A DNA stretch of 17,844 nucleotides from JAEUKQ01 sp044227605 (lineage in GTDB: Bacteria; Pseudomonadota; Alphaproteobacteria; JAEUKQ01). Position numbers and translations under genes: made by a program. Below are positions 1-7,085 of this stretch, piece by piece. The notes below the pieces were generated by a model. That model did no database searches and was not told the origin of the DNA. It saw only the letters and a program-made list of their open reading frames with translations. Each line of letters begins with the position of its first letter. The first letter of the stretch is position 1. The stretch spans positions 1-17,844 of the forward strand of contig JBGAWJ010000023.1 in NCBI GenBank assembly GCA_044227605.1, in the 5' to 3' direction.

Positions 1-480
1 GATAAAGTCTTGATAGGCTCCAACCATTTTGACTTCTAAATCTTGGGTAGCTAGTTTTAGAAATTCGATGAGTTCTTGAGGGCTTGCTGCCCCATAAGCT
101 CCGCAATCCTGTATCTGTCGGCGTAGGCCAGCAATATAACTGTCTTTACCACCCAACCCTATGGGCAAATTAACCGGCACGGCAATTAAAGAGGCATATT
201 GGCAAGCAAAGAACAAAATGGCAAAATCGGGTACGGTATCAGCAATTATAAGAATCCGGGAACCGATCGGGATTTTTTTTGCAACCATTCCTTGGGCGGT
301 TTTTACCGCTGCCGCTTGTAAGGCTTGATAGGGAAGGGTTGAATATAATTCCCCCCGGCCATTATAAAAATTGAACCCAGTGATTCCTTGAGCCGCATAA
401 TCAAGAGCTTGGCAAAGGCTTGAAAAATCAGCAATGCGGTGGGGTTGGGAGTTTTGGGTAGGTGTTGGCAACAAATTCAT
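1..480 (-). CDS. Acyl-AMP/acyl-CoA ligase (FAAL-like), N-terminal part only
   Basis: The reverse strand is open from the ATG at 480 to the left edge, giving the first 160 residues of a protein (begins MNLLPTPTQNSQ). It resembles the N-terminal domain of AMP-binding adenylate-forming enzymes, especially fatty-acyl-AMP ligases: a GFNFYNGRGE stretch, then an alternation typical of the first subdomain (IGSRILIIADTVPDFAILFFACQYASLIAVPVNLP). Members of this family activate a fatty acid with ATP and pass it to an acyl carrier protein or CoA. The AMP-binding signature motifs lie beyond the edge, so the substrate class cannot be read here. The gene lies 51 bases downstream of the broken methyltransferase on the same strand, so the two were probably one transcript. 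No strong ribosome binding site is visible. Family fairly sure; FAAL rather than acyl-CoA ligase is a judgement. Confidence 0.72.
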   Translation of the reverse strand, partial: MNLLPTPTQNSQPHRIADFSSLCQALDYAAQGITGFNFYNGRGELYSTLPYQALQAAAVKTAQGMVAKKIPIGSRILIIADTVPDFAILFFACQYASLIAVPVNLPIGLGGKDSYIAGLRRQIQDCGAYGAASPQELIEFLKLATQDLEVKMVGAYQDFI

Positions 481-531
481 AACAGAAACATATTATTTTC
501 TAAAAACCATAAGAAACATTCTAGTAAGCGA

Positions 532-1272
532 TTATGAACCATTCCGGCAAAGAGTAAATAAGGAATACTCTAAGATTTTGTCTGTTAGAATGTGGTATTC
601 TTGCTGCAAATTACGTATTAGAAAGTGTACATTTAATGATCTGCCATCCACCAGCATGGTGAATTTTTTAGGCAAAGAATTTTCATACAACAAAATATCC
701 GCTGCAATTGGTGCGCGCTCAGCCGTAGAATTTGCAGATATTTTCCCGAAACTTAATCCTCTGATATGTCCTTGAACTTCATTAGGGTCAGGGCCGTCTA
801 AATAGACGAAATTAGGAGTAATATTCGAAAGTTTTTAGTAAAAATGACATAATTGCCCCTTATATAAACCAATTTCTATTTCGCTATGCATAATTTCCGC
901 GTATTTTAACAAATGAGAGGGAATTTTTTTGACGGTATTGTCAATCCATTGCTGGTTTGAGTCTACACTGTAGAGTTTCCCGAAGCCGTTTTGATGGAGA
1001 GCGTGAGCGATTACTATGGTTGAAAAACCGATACCAAATTCTAAACAAACCTTTGGTTTTTTTAGGAGAATATGCCGGTGTAAATTGTAAAGATCGTACA
1101 ATTCAGGCTTTATTTCTTTGGAATCACCCAGTAGCAGCATGTCGGTGATGCCAAATTTAGCGAGATATTTCGCGGCTGTTTTTTTACGAAACCTACTTAA
1201 ATAACCCCATAAAACATTTTTGGGCCTCACCACCAGTTTTTGGCGGTTAATATTATAGTGGTTAATCAGCAT
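532..1272 (-). pseudogene. SAM-dependent methyltransferase-like gene interrupted by an in-frame TAA
   Basis: From the ATG at 1272 the frame runs 145 codons to a TAA at 835-837 and then continues open in the same frame for another 100 codons to a TAA at 532-534 (247 codons in all). The first part holds a class I methyltransferase nucleotide-binding motif (VCLEFGIGFSTIVIAHAL, then LYSVDSNQQW). The second part continues the same fold: NFVYLDGPDPNEVQGH, then ADILLYE, then FTMLVDGRSLNVHFLIRNLQ. Coding sense persists on both sides, so a single nonsense change, not a frameshift, separates them. TAA is the normal stop of neighbouring genes, so reassignment is unlikely. It may be a recent pseudogene, a sequencing error, or a read-through gene. 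Its methyl acceptor is unknown. It lies upstream of the acyl-AMP ligase gene on the same strand. Confidence 0.72.
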
Positions 1273-1485
1273 ATAAAAAAAACCCCATTAATCAAAAACT
1301 ATGCGATGACGAAATAAATAAAAAAAATAAAATCACTCAGAAACCTATGAGAAAATTGTTTTATTGTCAAATAGATGTGTGCACGAGAAACATATTTTAT
1401 CAGAGTGATTTTTGTGATATAAGCCTATAGGGAAATGAAATAGAAAAAAATGATATTAATCCTTATGATACCAGAGGTAAGTAAG
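1273..1485. promoter_or_regulatory. Divergent AT-rich intergenic region with a 10-base inverted repeat
   Basis: This 213-base spacer separates the leftward methyltransferase gene from the rightward Sel1 array and must hold the promoter of at least the array. AAAATCACTC at 1329-1338 is matched by its exact complement GAGTGATTTT at 1403-1412, with 64 bases between. No -35/-10 pair stands out well enough to call. The array's first ribosome binding site, AGAGG at 1473-1477, lies at its right end. Confidence 0.35.
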
Positions 1486-2214
1486 ATGAAAAAGATAATC
1501 GGCCTTTTTGCGTGTTGGCTTATGATAGCCTTTTCGTACCCTGCATTTGCTGGATATGATGAGGCGCAGAAGGCTTATGAAAAAGGTGACTATATATCAG
1601 CCTTTAAAGGATTTTTGCCGTTGGCAGAACAGGGCGATGTAGATGCTCAATTTAAGCTTGGCTATATGTACGATTTTGCCCTAGGGATGCCACAAGATCT
1701 CGAAAAGGGAGAATATTGGTATCAAAAAGCTGCAGAAAACGGTCATATTGTTGCCATGAATAATTTGGCTTATAGCTGGAGCCTGCGAGGGATAAAGCTT
1801 GGGGAAGCTACCAGATTGATGCGCGAGGTGTTGGCGGTTTATCCAGATGAGGCTTCTTATATCGATACGCTGGGCTGGATATATTACCAGCAACAAGATT
1901 ACGAAAAAGCCTTTACTTATATCTGCGATGCAGCTTTAAAAGAGCCAGGTGCTATCGAAGTGCGCGAGCATCTGGGCGATGTGTACGCCCAGTTTGGTCT
2001 ATTTGATCAAGCGATCATGGAATGGCAACAAGTGCTAGATTTAGAACAAAATCGGCAATTTTTAAGCGACGGCGCATCAAAAGATTATTTGCAGATGCAG
2101 AATCTGAAAATCTGGCAACAAGGGCTTCAAGCTAAAATTGCTAAAGCACAGGCTGGCAAACAGCAAGGAACAGCGCCTAGCAAAGAATTTTCTTGTCTGA
2201 AGCCTATTTCTTAA
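1486..2214 (+). CDS. Exported Sel1/TPR protein, paralogue 1 of 4
   Basis: A 242-residue protein with an N-terminal signal peptide (MKKIIGLFACWLMIAFSYPAFA, probable cleavage after Ala22). It then has one Sel1-type repeat (DAQFKLGYMYDFALGMPQD to WYQKAAENGH), a partial repeat (NNLAYSWSL) and TPR-like helices (IDTLGWIYYQQQDYEKAF; REHLGDVYAQFGLFDQA). After the signal it has just two cysteines, at about 147 and 237, the latter in the terminal SCLKPIS. Sel1 and TPR repeats are helical scaffolds that bind other proteins; no enzymatic motif is seen. The start is placed at 1486, not the in-frame ATG at 1450, because AGAGG sits 8 bases before it and the signal peptide then begins properly. First gene of a four-gene paralogous run. 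Periplasmic location is inferred; partner unknown. Confidence 0.85.
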   Translation: MKKIIGLFACWLMIAFSYPAFAGYDEAQKAYEKGDYISAFKGFLPLAEQGDVDAQFKLGYMYDFALGMPQDLEKGEYWYQKAAENGHIVAMNNLAYSWSLRGIKLGEATRLMREVLAVYPDEASYIDTLGWIYYQQQDYEKAFTYICDAALKEPGAIEVREHLGDVYAQFGLFDQAIMEWQQVLDLEQNRQFLSDGASKDYLQMQNLKIWQQGLQAKIAKAQAGKQQGTAPSKEFSCLKPIS

Positions 2215-2305
2215 ATTTGACCGTCGATCTGATCGCTGGGCTGACCGCAAAGATTCGAGGAAACAATAAAATACTGCATTCTTAAACCTAATGAAGTAGG
2301 CATTA

Positions 2306-3055
2306 ATGACCAGATATATCAAAAAAGGTATGTTGAAAAACGCAATCGCCATACTAGCGTTATTTATGTGTACTCCTGCCTGGGCCGATTGGGACAGTTG
2401 GAGTGCAGCGGCGGAGCGCGGCGACTACATTACTGCTTACCAAGAAGTGTTGAAAATGGCAGATCAGGGCGACAGCGAAGCCCAATATATGGTTGGCTAT
2501 TATTTAACCTATGGGCTTGGGGTCGCCCGTGATCCTGTCAAGGGCAGGGAATGGATCCAAGGGGCGGCTGATAACGGTAACGCCTCCGCCATGAACAGCA
2601 TGGCTTATGCATGGGCGGTAAACGATGAACGGTTGGATGAGGCGTTAGCCCTTATCCAGGAAGCACTCGTACTGGATCCTGATAACCCCTATTTTTTGGA
2701 TACACTCGCTTGGGTTTTTTATAAACTTCAGCAATATGAGAAGGCGTTGGAGCCTATGTGCCAATCGATGCGCGCCTTACCTGGACACCCCGAATCCCGT
2801 ACCCATTTGGCCCAAATATATTTTCAATTGGGTTTGTATGAGGAAGCTAAAAATGAATGGTTGGCAGCGATTGATTTGGAAGAACGGCGTTTTTTACTGG
2901 CAAAGGGCAATCCGGCCCATTATTTGTCCTTGCTTGATTTGAACAAATGGCGCACCGAATTACAGGAAATGATCGGGCACGCAGATGAGAAACTGAAATC
3001 CCAGGCCTTACCCGTTAATCCGGTGATCAAACCTTGTTTGAACCCAATTTCTTAG
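2306..3055 (+). CDS. Exported Sel1/TPR protein, paralogue 2 of 4
   Basis: A 249-residue protein with a signal peptide ending at APAWA-like site TPAWA before DWDSW. A Sel1 repeat follows (EAQYMVGYYLTYGLGVARD to WIQGAADNGN), then NSMAYAWAV and TPR-like helices (LDTLAWVFYKLQQYEKAL; RTHLAQIYFQLGLYEEAK), a WRTELQ segment, and the terminal CLNPIS. The only cysteines after the signal are Cys152 and Cys244. It is closely related to the next gene, with long shared stretches in both protein and DNA, so these two are a tandem duplication younger than the split from paralogues 1 and 4. It starts 91 bases after paralogue 1, with a weak TAGG at 2297-2300. An alternative start at 2330 would shorten the signal peptide. 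Function unknown; probably a periplasmic protein-binding scaffold. Confidence 0.85.
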   Translation: MTRYIKKGMLKNAIAILALFMCTPAWADWDSWSAAAERGDYITAYQEVLKMADQGDSEAQYMVGYYLTYGLGVARDPVKGREWIQGAADNGNASAMNSMAYAWAVNDERLDEALALIQEALVLDPDNPYFLDTLAWVFYKLQQYEKALEPMCQSMRALPGHPESRTHLAQIYFQLGLYEEAKNEWLAAIDLEERRFLLAKGNPAHYLSLLDLNKWRTELQEMIGHADEKLKSQALPVNPVIKPCLNPIS

Positions 3056-3083
3056 ATTTCAGCCTATTGATGGAAAAAACTAA

Positions 3084-3809
3084 ATGACCAAATCTCTAAA
3101 ACCTTTTCTTTTTCAAACCGGCATGGGTTTGTTAACGATATTGATTTGCGCCCCGGCCTGGGCTGATTGGGATCAATGGAGGCAGGCGATTAAAAATAGG
3201 GATGAGGGTAGCGCTTACCGCGAAGTTTTGCAAATGGCTCAACAAGGGGATTCTAAAGCCAAATACATCGTCGGTTATTACTTGAATTACGGGATCGGTG
3301 TTGTTCGTAACCCGGCAAAAGGGGAAGCATGGATCAAACAGATTACTGATGACGACAAAGCTTTAGGCATGAATAAATTAGCCTATAACTGGGCTGTAAA
3401 TAGCCAGTACCTAGATGAAGCGTTGATCCTTGTCCGAGAAGCTTTGGTGATTAAGCCTGACAACCCCTACTATTTGGATACGTTGGCTTGGGTTTTTTAT
3501 CAACAGGAGCATTATGAAGAGGCATTAAATCCCAGCTGCCGGTCCGTGCGCGCTTTACCTAAGGATGCTGAGGTCCGTATTCATTTAGCTCAAATATATT
3601 TTCAATTGGGCCTATATGAGGAAGCGAAAAATGAAGGGTTAACAGCAATTGACTTGCTGGCGAAGAGCAATCCCTCTGATTATTTCTTTGACTTTAATCA
3701 ATGGCGCGCCGAATTGCAGGAAATGATGGGGCAAGCAGATGAGAAAATGCAATCCCAGGCCTTACCACTTAATCCGGCGATCAAACCTTGTTTAAACCTA
3801 ATTTCTTAA
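3084..3809 (+). CDS. Exported Sel1/TPR protein, paralogue 3 of 4
   Basis: A 241-residue near-copy of paralogue 2, aligned without gaps through about residue 180. It has a signal peptide (APAWA before DWDQW), a Sel1 repeat whose second helix is eroded (WIKQITDDDKALGMNK replaces WIQGAADNGNASAMNS), TPR-like helices (LDTLAWVFYQQEHYEEAL; RIHLAQIYFQLGLYEEAK), WRAELQ and terminal CLNLIS. Cys152 and Cys236 are the only mature cysteines. Compared with paralogue 2 it has lost a few residues after AIDL (the EERRF part) and more in the following loop. It starts 28 bases after paralogue 2, with no strong ribosome binding site, which suggests coupled or weak translation. Its stop codon overlaps the ribosome binding site of paralogue 4. 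The loosened Sel1 repeat may mean relaxed selection on this copy. Confidence 0.83.
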   Translation: MTKSLKPFLFQTGMGLLTILICAPAWADWDQWRQAIKNRDEGSAYREVLQMAQQGDSKAKYIVGYYLNYGIGVVRNPAKGEAWIKQITDDDKALGMNKLAYNWAVNSQYLDEALILVREALVIKPDNPYYLDTLAWVFYQQEHYEEALNPSCRSVRALPKDAEVRIHLAQIYFQLGLYEEAKNEGLTAIDLLAKSNPSDYFFDFNQWRAELQEMMGQADEKMQSQALPLNPAIKPCLNLIS

Positions 3810-3820
3810 GGAGAATGAAG

Positions 3821-4690
3821 TTGAAGAAACACATGGCTTGGTATTTATATTGCCGTTCCTGGTTGTTCGGTTTTATCGCTTTATCAATTTTACCTATTGC
3901 AGCAACTTTTGCCCAAAATCCGGATCAGGCTTGGCAAGCGATTGACAATCAAGATTATGGGACAGCTATCCGCATTTTCCAACAATTGGCAAATAAAGGT
4001 GATCCAGATGGGGAATATGGCCTGGGCTATATGTTTTGGCGCGGTTTGGGGGAAGAACGGGATATGGCGAAAGCAGTGGAGCAGTTGACCCGTGCGGCTA
4101 AACAGGGTCATACGGCGGCTAAAATGGGATTGGGTTATATTCATTTATATGGGGTGGGGGTGCCGGTTGATTTGGCACTGGCTGAGTATTGGTATCAACA
4201 GGCGGTAGATGCAGGTTCGGCCTATGGGTATAACGGCGTTGCCTATGTTTGGGCGTTGCAGGGAAGAAATTTACCTCAAGCCTTAGAGTTTATTGATAAG
4301 GCCCTAACGGCTGATCCGCAAGATCCAGAAATGTTAGATACCAAAGGCTGGATCTTATATCAAATGCACGAATATGACCAGGCTTTCCATTTTGTCTGCC
4401 CGGCCGTGCTAGGAAAACCAGGAGATCCGGAGCTGCGCTTGCATTTGGGCGATATCTACTGGGCATTAGGACTTGGGGAAAAAGCCAAGCAGGAATGGTC
4501 GCAGGGCCTGTCATTTGCCGAATCGCGCTATTTAATGACCGATGAATCCAAGGAATATATTGATGGACAAGGGATTGAGAACTGGCAGCAATCTTTACAA
4601 GGACGGTTGCAGCAATTGGCAATCCCTAATCCCCAGAAATTGCCGTCGGAAAATGCAGCAGCTTATGACTGCCTGCGGCCAATATCTTAG
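3821..4690 (+). CDS. Exported Sel1/TPR protein, paralogue 4 of 4
   Basis: The longest of the four (289 residues from the chosen start), with a signal peptide ending PIAATFA before QNPDQAW. It has two full Sel1 repeats (DGEYGLGYMFWRGLGEERD to AAKQGH; AAKMGLGYIHLYGVGVPVD to AVDAGS), then NGVAYVWAL, TPR-like helices (LDTKGWILYQMHEYDQAF; RLHLGDIYWALGLGEKAK), WQQSLQ and terminal CLRPIS. Two cysteines follow the signal, about 193 and 284, spaced like those of its paralogues. The TTG at 3821 is preferred because AGGAG (3809-3813, overlapping the upstream stop) lies 7 bases before it; the ATG at 3815 is only 1 base from that site, and an ATG at 3788 would overlap the previous gene. Translation is probably coupled to paralogue 3. 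Confidence 0.83.
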   Translation: MKKHMAWYLYCRSWLFGFIALSILPIAATFAQNPDQAWQAIDNQDYGTAIRIFQQLANKGDPDGEYGLGYMFWRGLGEERDMAKAVEQLTRAAKQGHTAAKMGLGYIHLYGVGVPVDLALAEYWYQQAVDAGSAYGYNGVAYVWALQGRNLPQALEFIDKALTADPQDPEMLDTKGWILYQMHEYDQAFHFVCPAVLGKPGDPELRLHLGDIYWALGLGEKAKQEWSQGLSFAESRYLMTDESKEYIDGQGIENWQQSLQGRLQQLAIPNPQKLPSENAAAYDCLRPIS

Positions 4691-4719
4691 TCTAAAGCGG
4701 GCTTGAGGAAAAGCGTCTA

Positions 4720-5193
4720 TTAATGGGTGATTTCAAAAAAACCGTCCACCTCGACCGCTACATTTAAAGGCAAAGCATTAACACCAACGGCCGAACGGGC
4801 ATGCTTACCGGCATCGCCCAGCAAAGCAACCATAAAATCGGAAACACCATTAGCGACTTTGGGTTGATCGGCAAAACCATCGGGGCACTGGACAAATACG
4901 CCCAGCTTCAAACAACGTTTCACCCGGCTTAAATCCCCGCCTAGCGCCATCTTTAATTGCGCGATCATATTAAGCCCACACAATTTGGCGGCTTGCTGGC
5001 CCTGTTCAATTGTTAAATCCTTACCAATCATGCCAGCAAACTTAACTTCCCCGGCTGTCATGGGTATCTGCCCGGCCACATAAGCGCAATTGCCACTGAT
5101 GACTACCGGTACGTAATTGGCAACGGGGGGGGCAGCTTTAGGTAATTGCAATCCTAGGCGTGCCAGGTTTTTTTCAATGATGCTTTCAGACAA
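4720..5193 (-). CDS. RidA-family (YjgF/YER057c/UK114) protein
   Basis: A 157-residue protein of the RidA superfamily, which includes enzymes that hydrolyse reactive enamine/imine intermediates in amino-acid metabolism. Recognisable parts are SGNCAYVAGQIPM near residue 35, a helix with QQAAKLCGLNMIAQLKMALGGDLSRVKR, and HARSAVGVNALPLNVAVEVDGFFEI at the end. The arginine of HARSAVG corresponds to the arginine needed for deaminase activity in RidA proper. The N-terminus (LARLGLQLPKAAPPVANYVPVVISG) marks the longer subfamily found in many proteobacteria, whose substrate is less certain. It starts with TTG at 5193, supported by AGGAGG (complement of 5198-5203) 4 bases upstream. It faces the Sel1 array tail to tail with a 29-base gap; no functional link is evident. 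Confidence 0.9.
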   Translation of the reverse strand: MSESIIEKNLARLGLQLPKAAPPVANYVPVVISGNCAYVAGQIPMTAGEVKFAGMIGKDLTIEQGQQAAKLCGLNMIAQLKMALGGDLSRVKRCLKLGVFVQCPDGFADQPKVANGVSDFMVALLGDAGKHARSAVGVNALPLNVAVEVDGFFEITH

Positions 5194-5388
5194 GATACCT
5201 CCTATAAATATGATTGGCTAACCCACCATACAAAATTTATCAGGTAAAAATCAAGATGATCAGGGGTGAATTTTTAAATGGATAACCAACCGCTGGCAAA
5301 GCTAGCTATGGTTACCATTTGGGGCCATACAAATTTTTCGCTTTATTGCTGGACGTTCCGGCTTGTTTCTGTAACAATGACCTAGCTA

Positions 5389-5418
5389 TTGCATCCGATT
5401 AATCATAGGGTTTTTAAT
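5389..5418 (+). promoter_or_regulatory. Candidate promoter for the NDUFA12-mlaD operon
   Basis: TTGCAT at 5389-5394 and TTTAAT at 5413-5418 are separated by 18 bases and lie about 40 bases before the start at 5458. The -10 matches the sigma-70 consensus at 5 of 6 positions; the -35 only at the first three. The rest of the 264-base divergent spacer (5194-5457) shows no gene or RNA I can support. Confidence 0.3.
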
Positions 5419-5457
5419 AAGAAAAATTTTGTTATCAAGATCGTTTGAGGGGTTTGA

Positions 5458-5829
5458 ATGAATAGAAGATTAGGGATTTTATCAAGATTTTTTGCCAAAA
5501 AAGCCGGAACCGATTCTTTGGGCAACCGATATTTTTATAGATCTAAGGGTAAAGGAAGAGGGGAAAAACGTTGGGTGGTGTATCAAGGGATTGTTGAAGC
5601 TTCCAAAGTGCCACCAGTATGGCATGCGTGGCTGCATCATGTGCAAAACAATATACCCGTTCAAGCTGATCAATCTTTATATCCCTGGCAACAGCCGCAT
5701 AGGCCGAATTTAACTGGCACGCTTTACGCTTACCAGCCGATAAGTCGCGATCAACTGGCTGCTAAAGCCATGGATGACTATCAGCCATGGCAGCCCAGCC
5801 CAGATAATTCCTTAACCTCTAAACATTAA
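5458..5829 (+). CDS. NDUFA12-like complex I accessory protein
   Basis: A 123-residue protein of the NDUFA12/B17.2 family, a small accessory subunit of NADH:ubiquinone oxidoreductase found in mitochondria and Alphaproteobacteria. The family core is visible: FFAKKAGTDSLGNRYFYRSK near residues 12-31, then RWVVYQGIVEASKVPPVWHAWLHH near 38-61, then YPWQQPHRPNLTGTLYAYQP near 81-100. Length fits the family. It has no signal peptide or membrane segment and would sit on the cytoplasmic peripheral arm. GAGGGG at about 5447-5452 supports the ATG at 5458. It ends 3 bases before the next open frame, so it heads the mlaD operon, an arrangement common in this class. No other complex I genes are in the window. 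Confidence 0.9.
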   Translation: MNRRLGILSRFFAKKAGTDSLGNRYFYRSKGKGRGEKRWVVYQGIVEASKVPPVWHAWLHHVQNNIPVQADQSLYPWQQPHRPNLTGTLYAYQPISRDQLAAKAMDDYQPWQPSPDNSLTSKH

Positions 5830-5838
5830 CGGATGGTC

Positions 5839-6306
5839 ATGAAGCGAAATATTATTGAAACAATTATCGGGGTTTTGGTTCTGGCTATTGCGGTTATTTT
5901 TGTGGTGTTTGTTTATGAGGGGACACGGGGCTCTGCGGGCAAGGGATATAGCGTGGTTGCCCGTTTTACAAAAGTGGACGGCGTTAATATTGGCAGTGAT
6001 GTTCGTTTGGCAGGCATCAAAATCGGCAGTGTGACCGATAAATTTCTCGATCCCCAAAATTTTGATGCGGTCTTGCGTTTAACAATTGAGGAAAAATTTC
6101 ACCTGCCAGTGGATAGTTTGCTGCGCATCACCAGCGACGGCATTTTTGGCAATTCATATATTAATATTGACCCCGGCCAGAAAGCAGAGTTTGTGGCAGA
6201 GGGGCAGGAACTGGCTAACACCCAGGCAGGTATTAATTTTATTGATCTGGTCGGCCAAGCAATTTTTAAAGCGGCCGAAAATAACCAACAAGAAAAAAGC
6301 AAATAG
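5839..6306 (+). CDS. mlaD: MlaD-like MCE-domain protein (first copy)
   Basis: A protein of about 155 residues with one N-terminal membrane helix (IIGVLVLAIAVIFVVFVYEG) and a single MCE domain: FTKVDGVNIGSDVRLAGIKIGSV is the family signature, followed by LRLTIEEKFHLPVDSLLRITSDGIFGNSYINIDPG. MlaD is the periplasmic, membrane-anchored substrate-binding subunit of the Mla phospholipid transporter that maintains outer-membrane lipid asymmetry. The ATP-binding and permease subunits (MlaF, MlaE) are not nearby, which is usual for this alphaproteobacterial position. I favour ATG 5839 over ATG 5833 because the GGATGG just upstream can act as a ribosome binding site. It lies 9 bases after the NDUFA12-like gene and 9 bases before a second MlaD-like gene, so all are likely cotranscribed. 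Confidence 0.88.
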   Translation: MKRNIIETIIGVLVLAIAVIFVVFVYEGTRGSAGKGYSVVARFTKVDGVNIGSDVRLAGIKIGSVTDKFLDPQNFDAVLRLTIEEKFHLPVDSLLRITSDGIFGNSYINIDPGQKAEFVAEGQELANTQAGINFIDLVGQAIFKAAENNQQEKSK

Positions 6307-6315
6307 GGTTCTGAG

Positions 6316-6819
6316 ATGACCGTCAAACGCAATTGGTCAGATATAGGGATTGGGTTACTGACCTTAGCGGGGGCTGTTGTGTTTTTGCTATTGGTTAATG
6401 GGCAGTTGCGTTTTAAGTCTGGGCAAGACCCGGAAATATATGGAAACTTCCGTCAAGCTAACGGTATCAACATAGGTTCTGAAGTCCGTTTGGCAGGATT
6501 GAGCATTGGCAAAGTCAGTTCGGTTTTGCTAAACCCCGAGAATTTTCAGGTGCAAATAGGCTTTACCGTGAATGAAAAGCTCAAACTGCCAGCAGACTCA
6601 AATGCCCGTATTTTAACCGACGGGTTGGGCGGTAAGGCTTATATTGACCTGCAAGCCGGGGCAGATGGGAATTTCTTGAATCCAGGTGATTACATATCCT
6701 ACACGCAAGGATCGGTTGACCTATTGGATTTACTTTCTAAAGCTATTTTAACGGGACAGGAGCGGGCGGCTTTATATGGCAAACCGTCACCCGTGCCATT
6801 GTCGCCGGATCATCCTTAG
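6316..6819 (+). CDS. MlaD-like MCE-domain protein (second, tandem copy)
   Basis: A 167-residue paralogue of the preceding gene with the same plan: membrane helix (IGIGLLTLAGAVVFLLLVNG) and one MCE domain with FRQANGINIGSEVRLAGLSIGKV, then IGFTVNEKLKLPADSNARILTDGLGGKAYIDLQ and a C-terminal VDLLDLLSKAIL that parallels INFIDLVGQAIF in the first copy. Sequence similarity runs along the whole length but is clearly diverged, so the duplication is not recent. MCE domains assemble as hexameric rings; two genes side by side could form a mixed ring or two separate ones. The start ATG follows TTCTGAG, 9 bases after the first copy's stop. A tail rich in proline (KPSPVPLSPDHP) is unlike the first copy. 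Confidence 0.87.
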   Translation: MTVKRNWSDIGIGLLTLAGAVVFLLLVNGQLRFKSGQDPEIYGNFRQANGINIGSEVRLAGLSIGKVSSVLLNPENFQVQIGFTVNEKLKLPADSNARILTDGLGGKAYIDLQAGADGNFLNPGDYISYTQGSVDLLDLLSKAILTGQERAALYGKPSPVPLSPDHP

Positions 6820-6868
6820 GGATTATACCCGGGGAATATGTTTTGACAATGAGATGGAAAGGCAAAAA

Positions 6869-7078
6869 ATGATGACAAAGCAGCAATTGCCCCAATGGGT
6901 ACAAAATGATGGGCAGCCAGTATCTTGCAGAGAAAAGCTTAAAGTGCTGAATGAAAATTACCATGAATTGAGCCAAGTGATTGAGGATGCCTGGCAAGAT
7001 GCCATAGTAATGCGGTGTGACCCGCGATCGGTGCGCCAGATATTCCATGATTTAATCGATCATCTGGTAACGATTTGA
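6869..7078 (+). CDS. Small conserved-type protein, function unknown
   Basis: A 70-residue soluble protein (starts MMTKQQLPQWV) lying between the MCE genes and the DUF2155 gene on the same strand. The start at 6869 is chosen because AAAGG at 6858-6862 sits 6 bases upstream. Its core, PVSCREKLKVLNENYHELSQVIEDAWQDAIVMRCDPRSVRQIFHDLID, looks like two or three amphipathic helices with two cysteines. I recall similar small hypothetical proteins (a C-x-EK-KVLNEN motif) in this position in other Rhodospirillales-like genomes, but cannot search for them here. It ends 7 bases before the ATG of the next gene, so translation may be coupled. No signal peptide. Function unknown. Confidence 0.68.
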   Translation: MMTKQQLPQWVQNDGQPVSCREKLKVLNENYHELSQVIEDAWQDAIVMRCDPRSVRQIFHDLIDHLVTI

Positions 7079-7085
7079 GGTGGCC

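Noticed and set aside
434..775. A 113-codon open frame on the plus strand
   Set aside because: It lies opposite the 3-prime half of the interrupted methyltransferase and the start of the acyl ligase; its protein shows no family features, while the reverse frame does.
835..837. Reassigned stop codon as the reason for the in-frame TAA
   Set aside because: Neighbouring intact genes, for example those ending at 2214 and 5829, use TAA as their stop, so the code appears standard.
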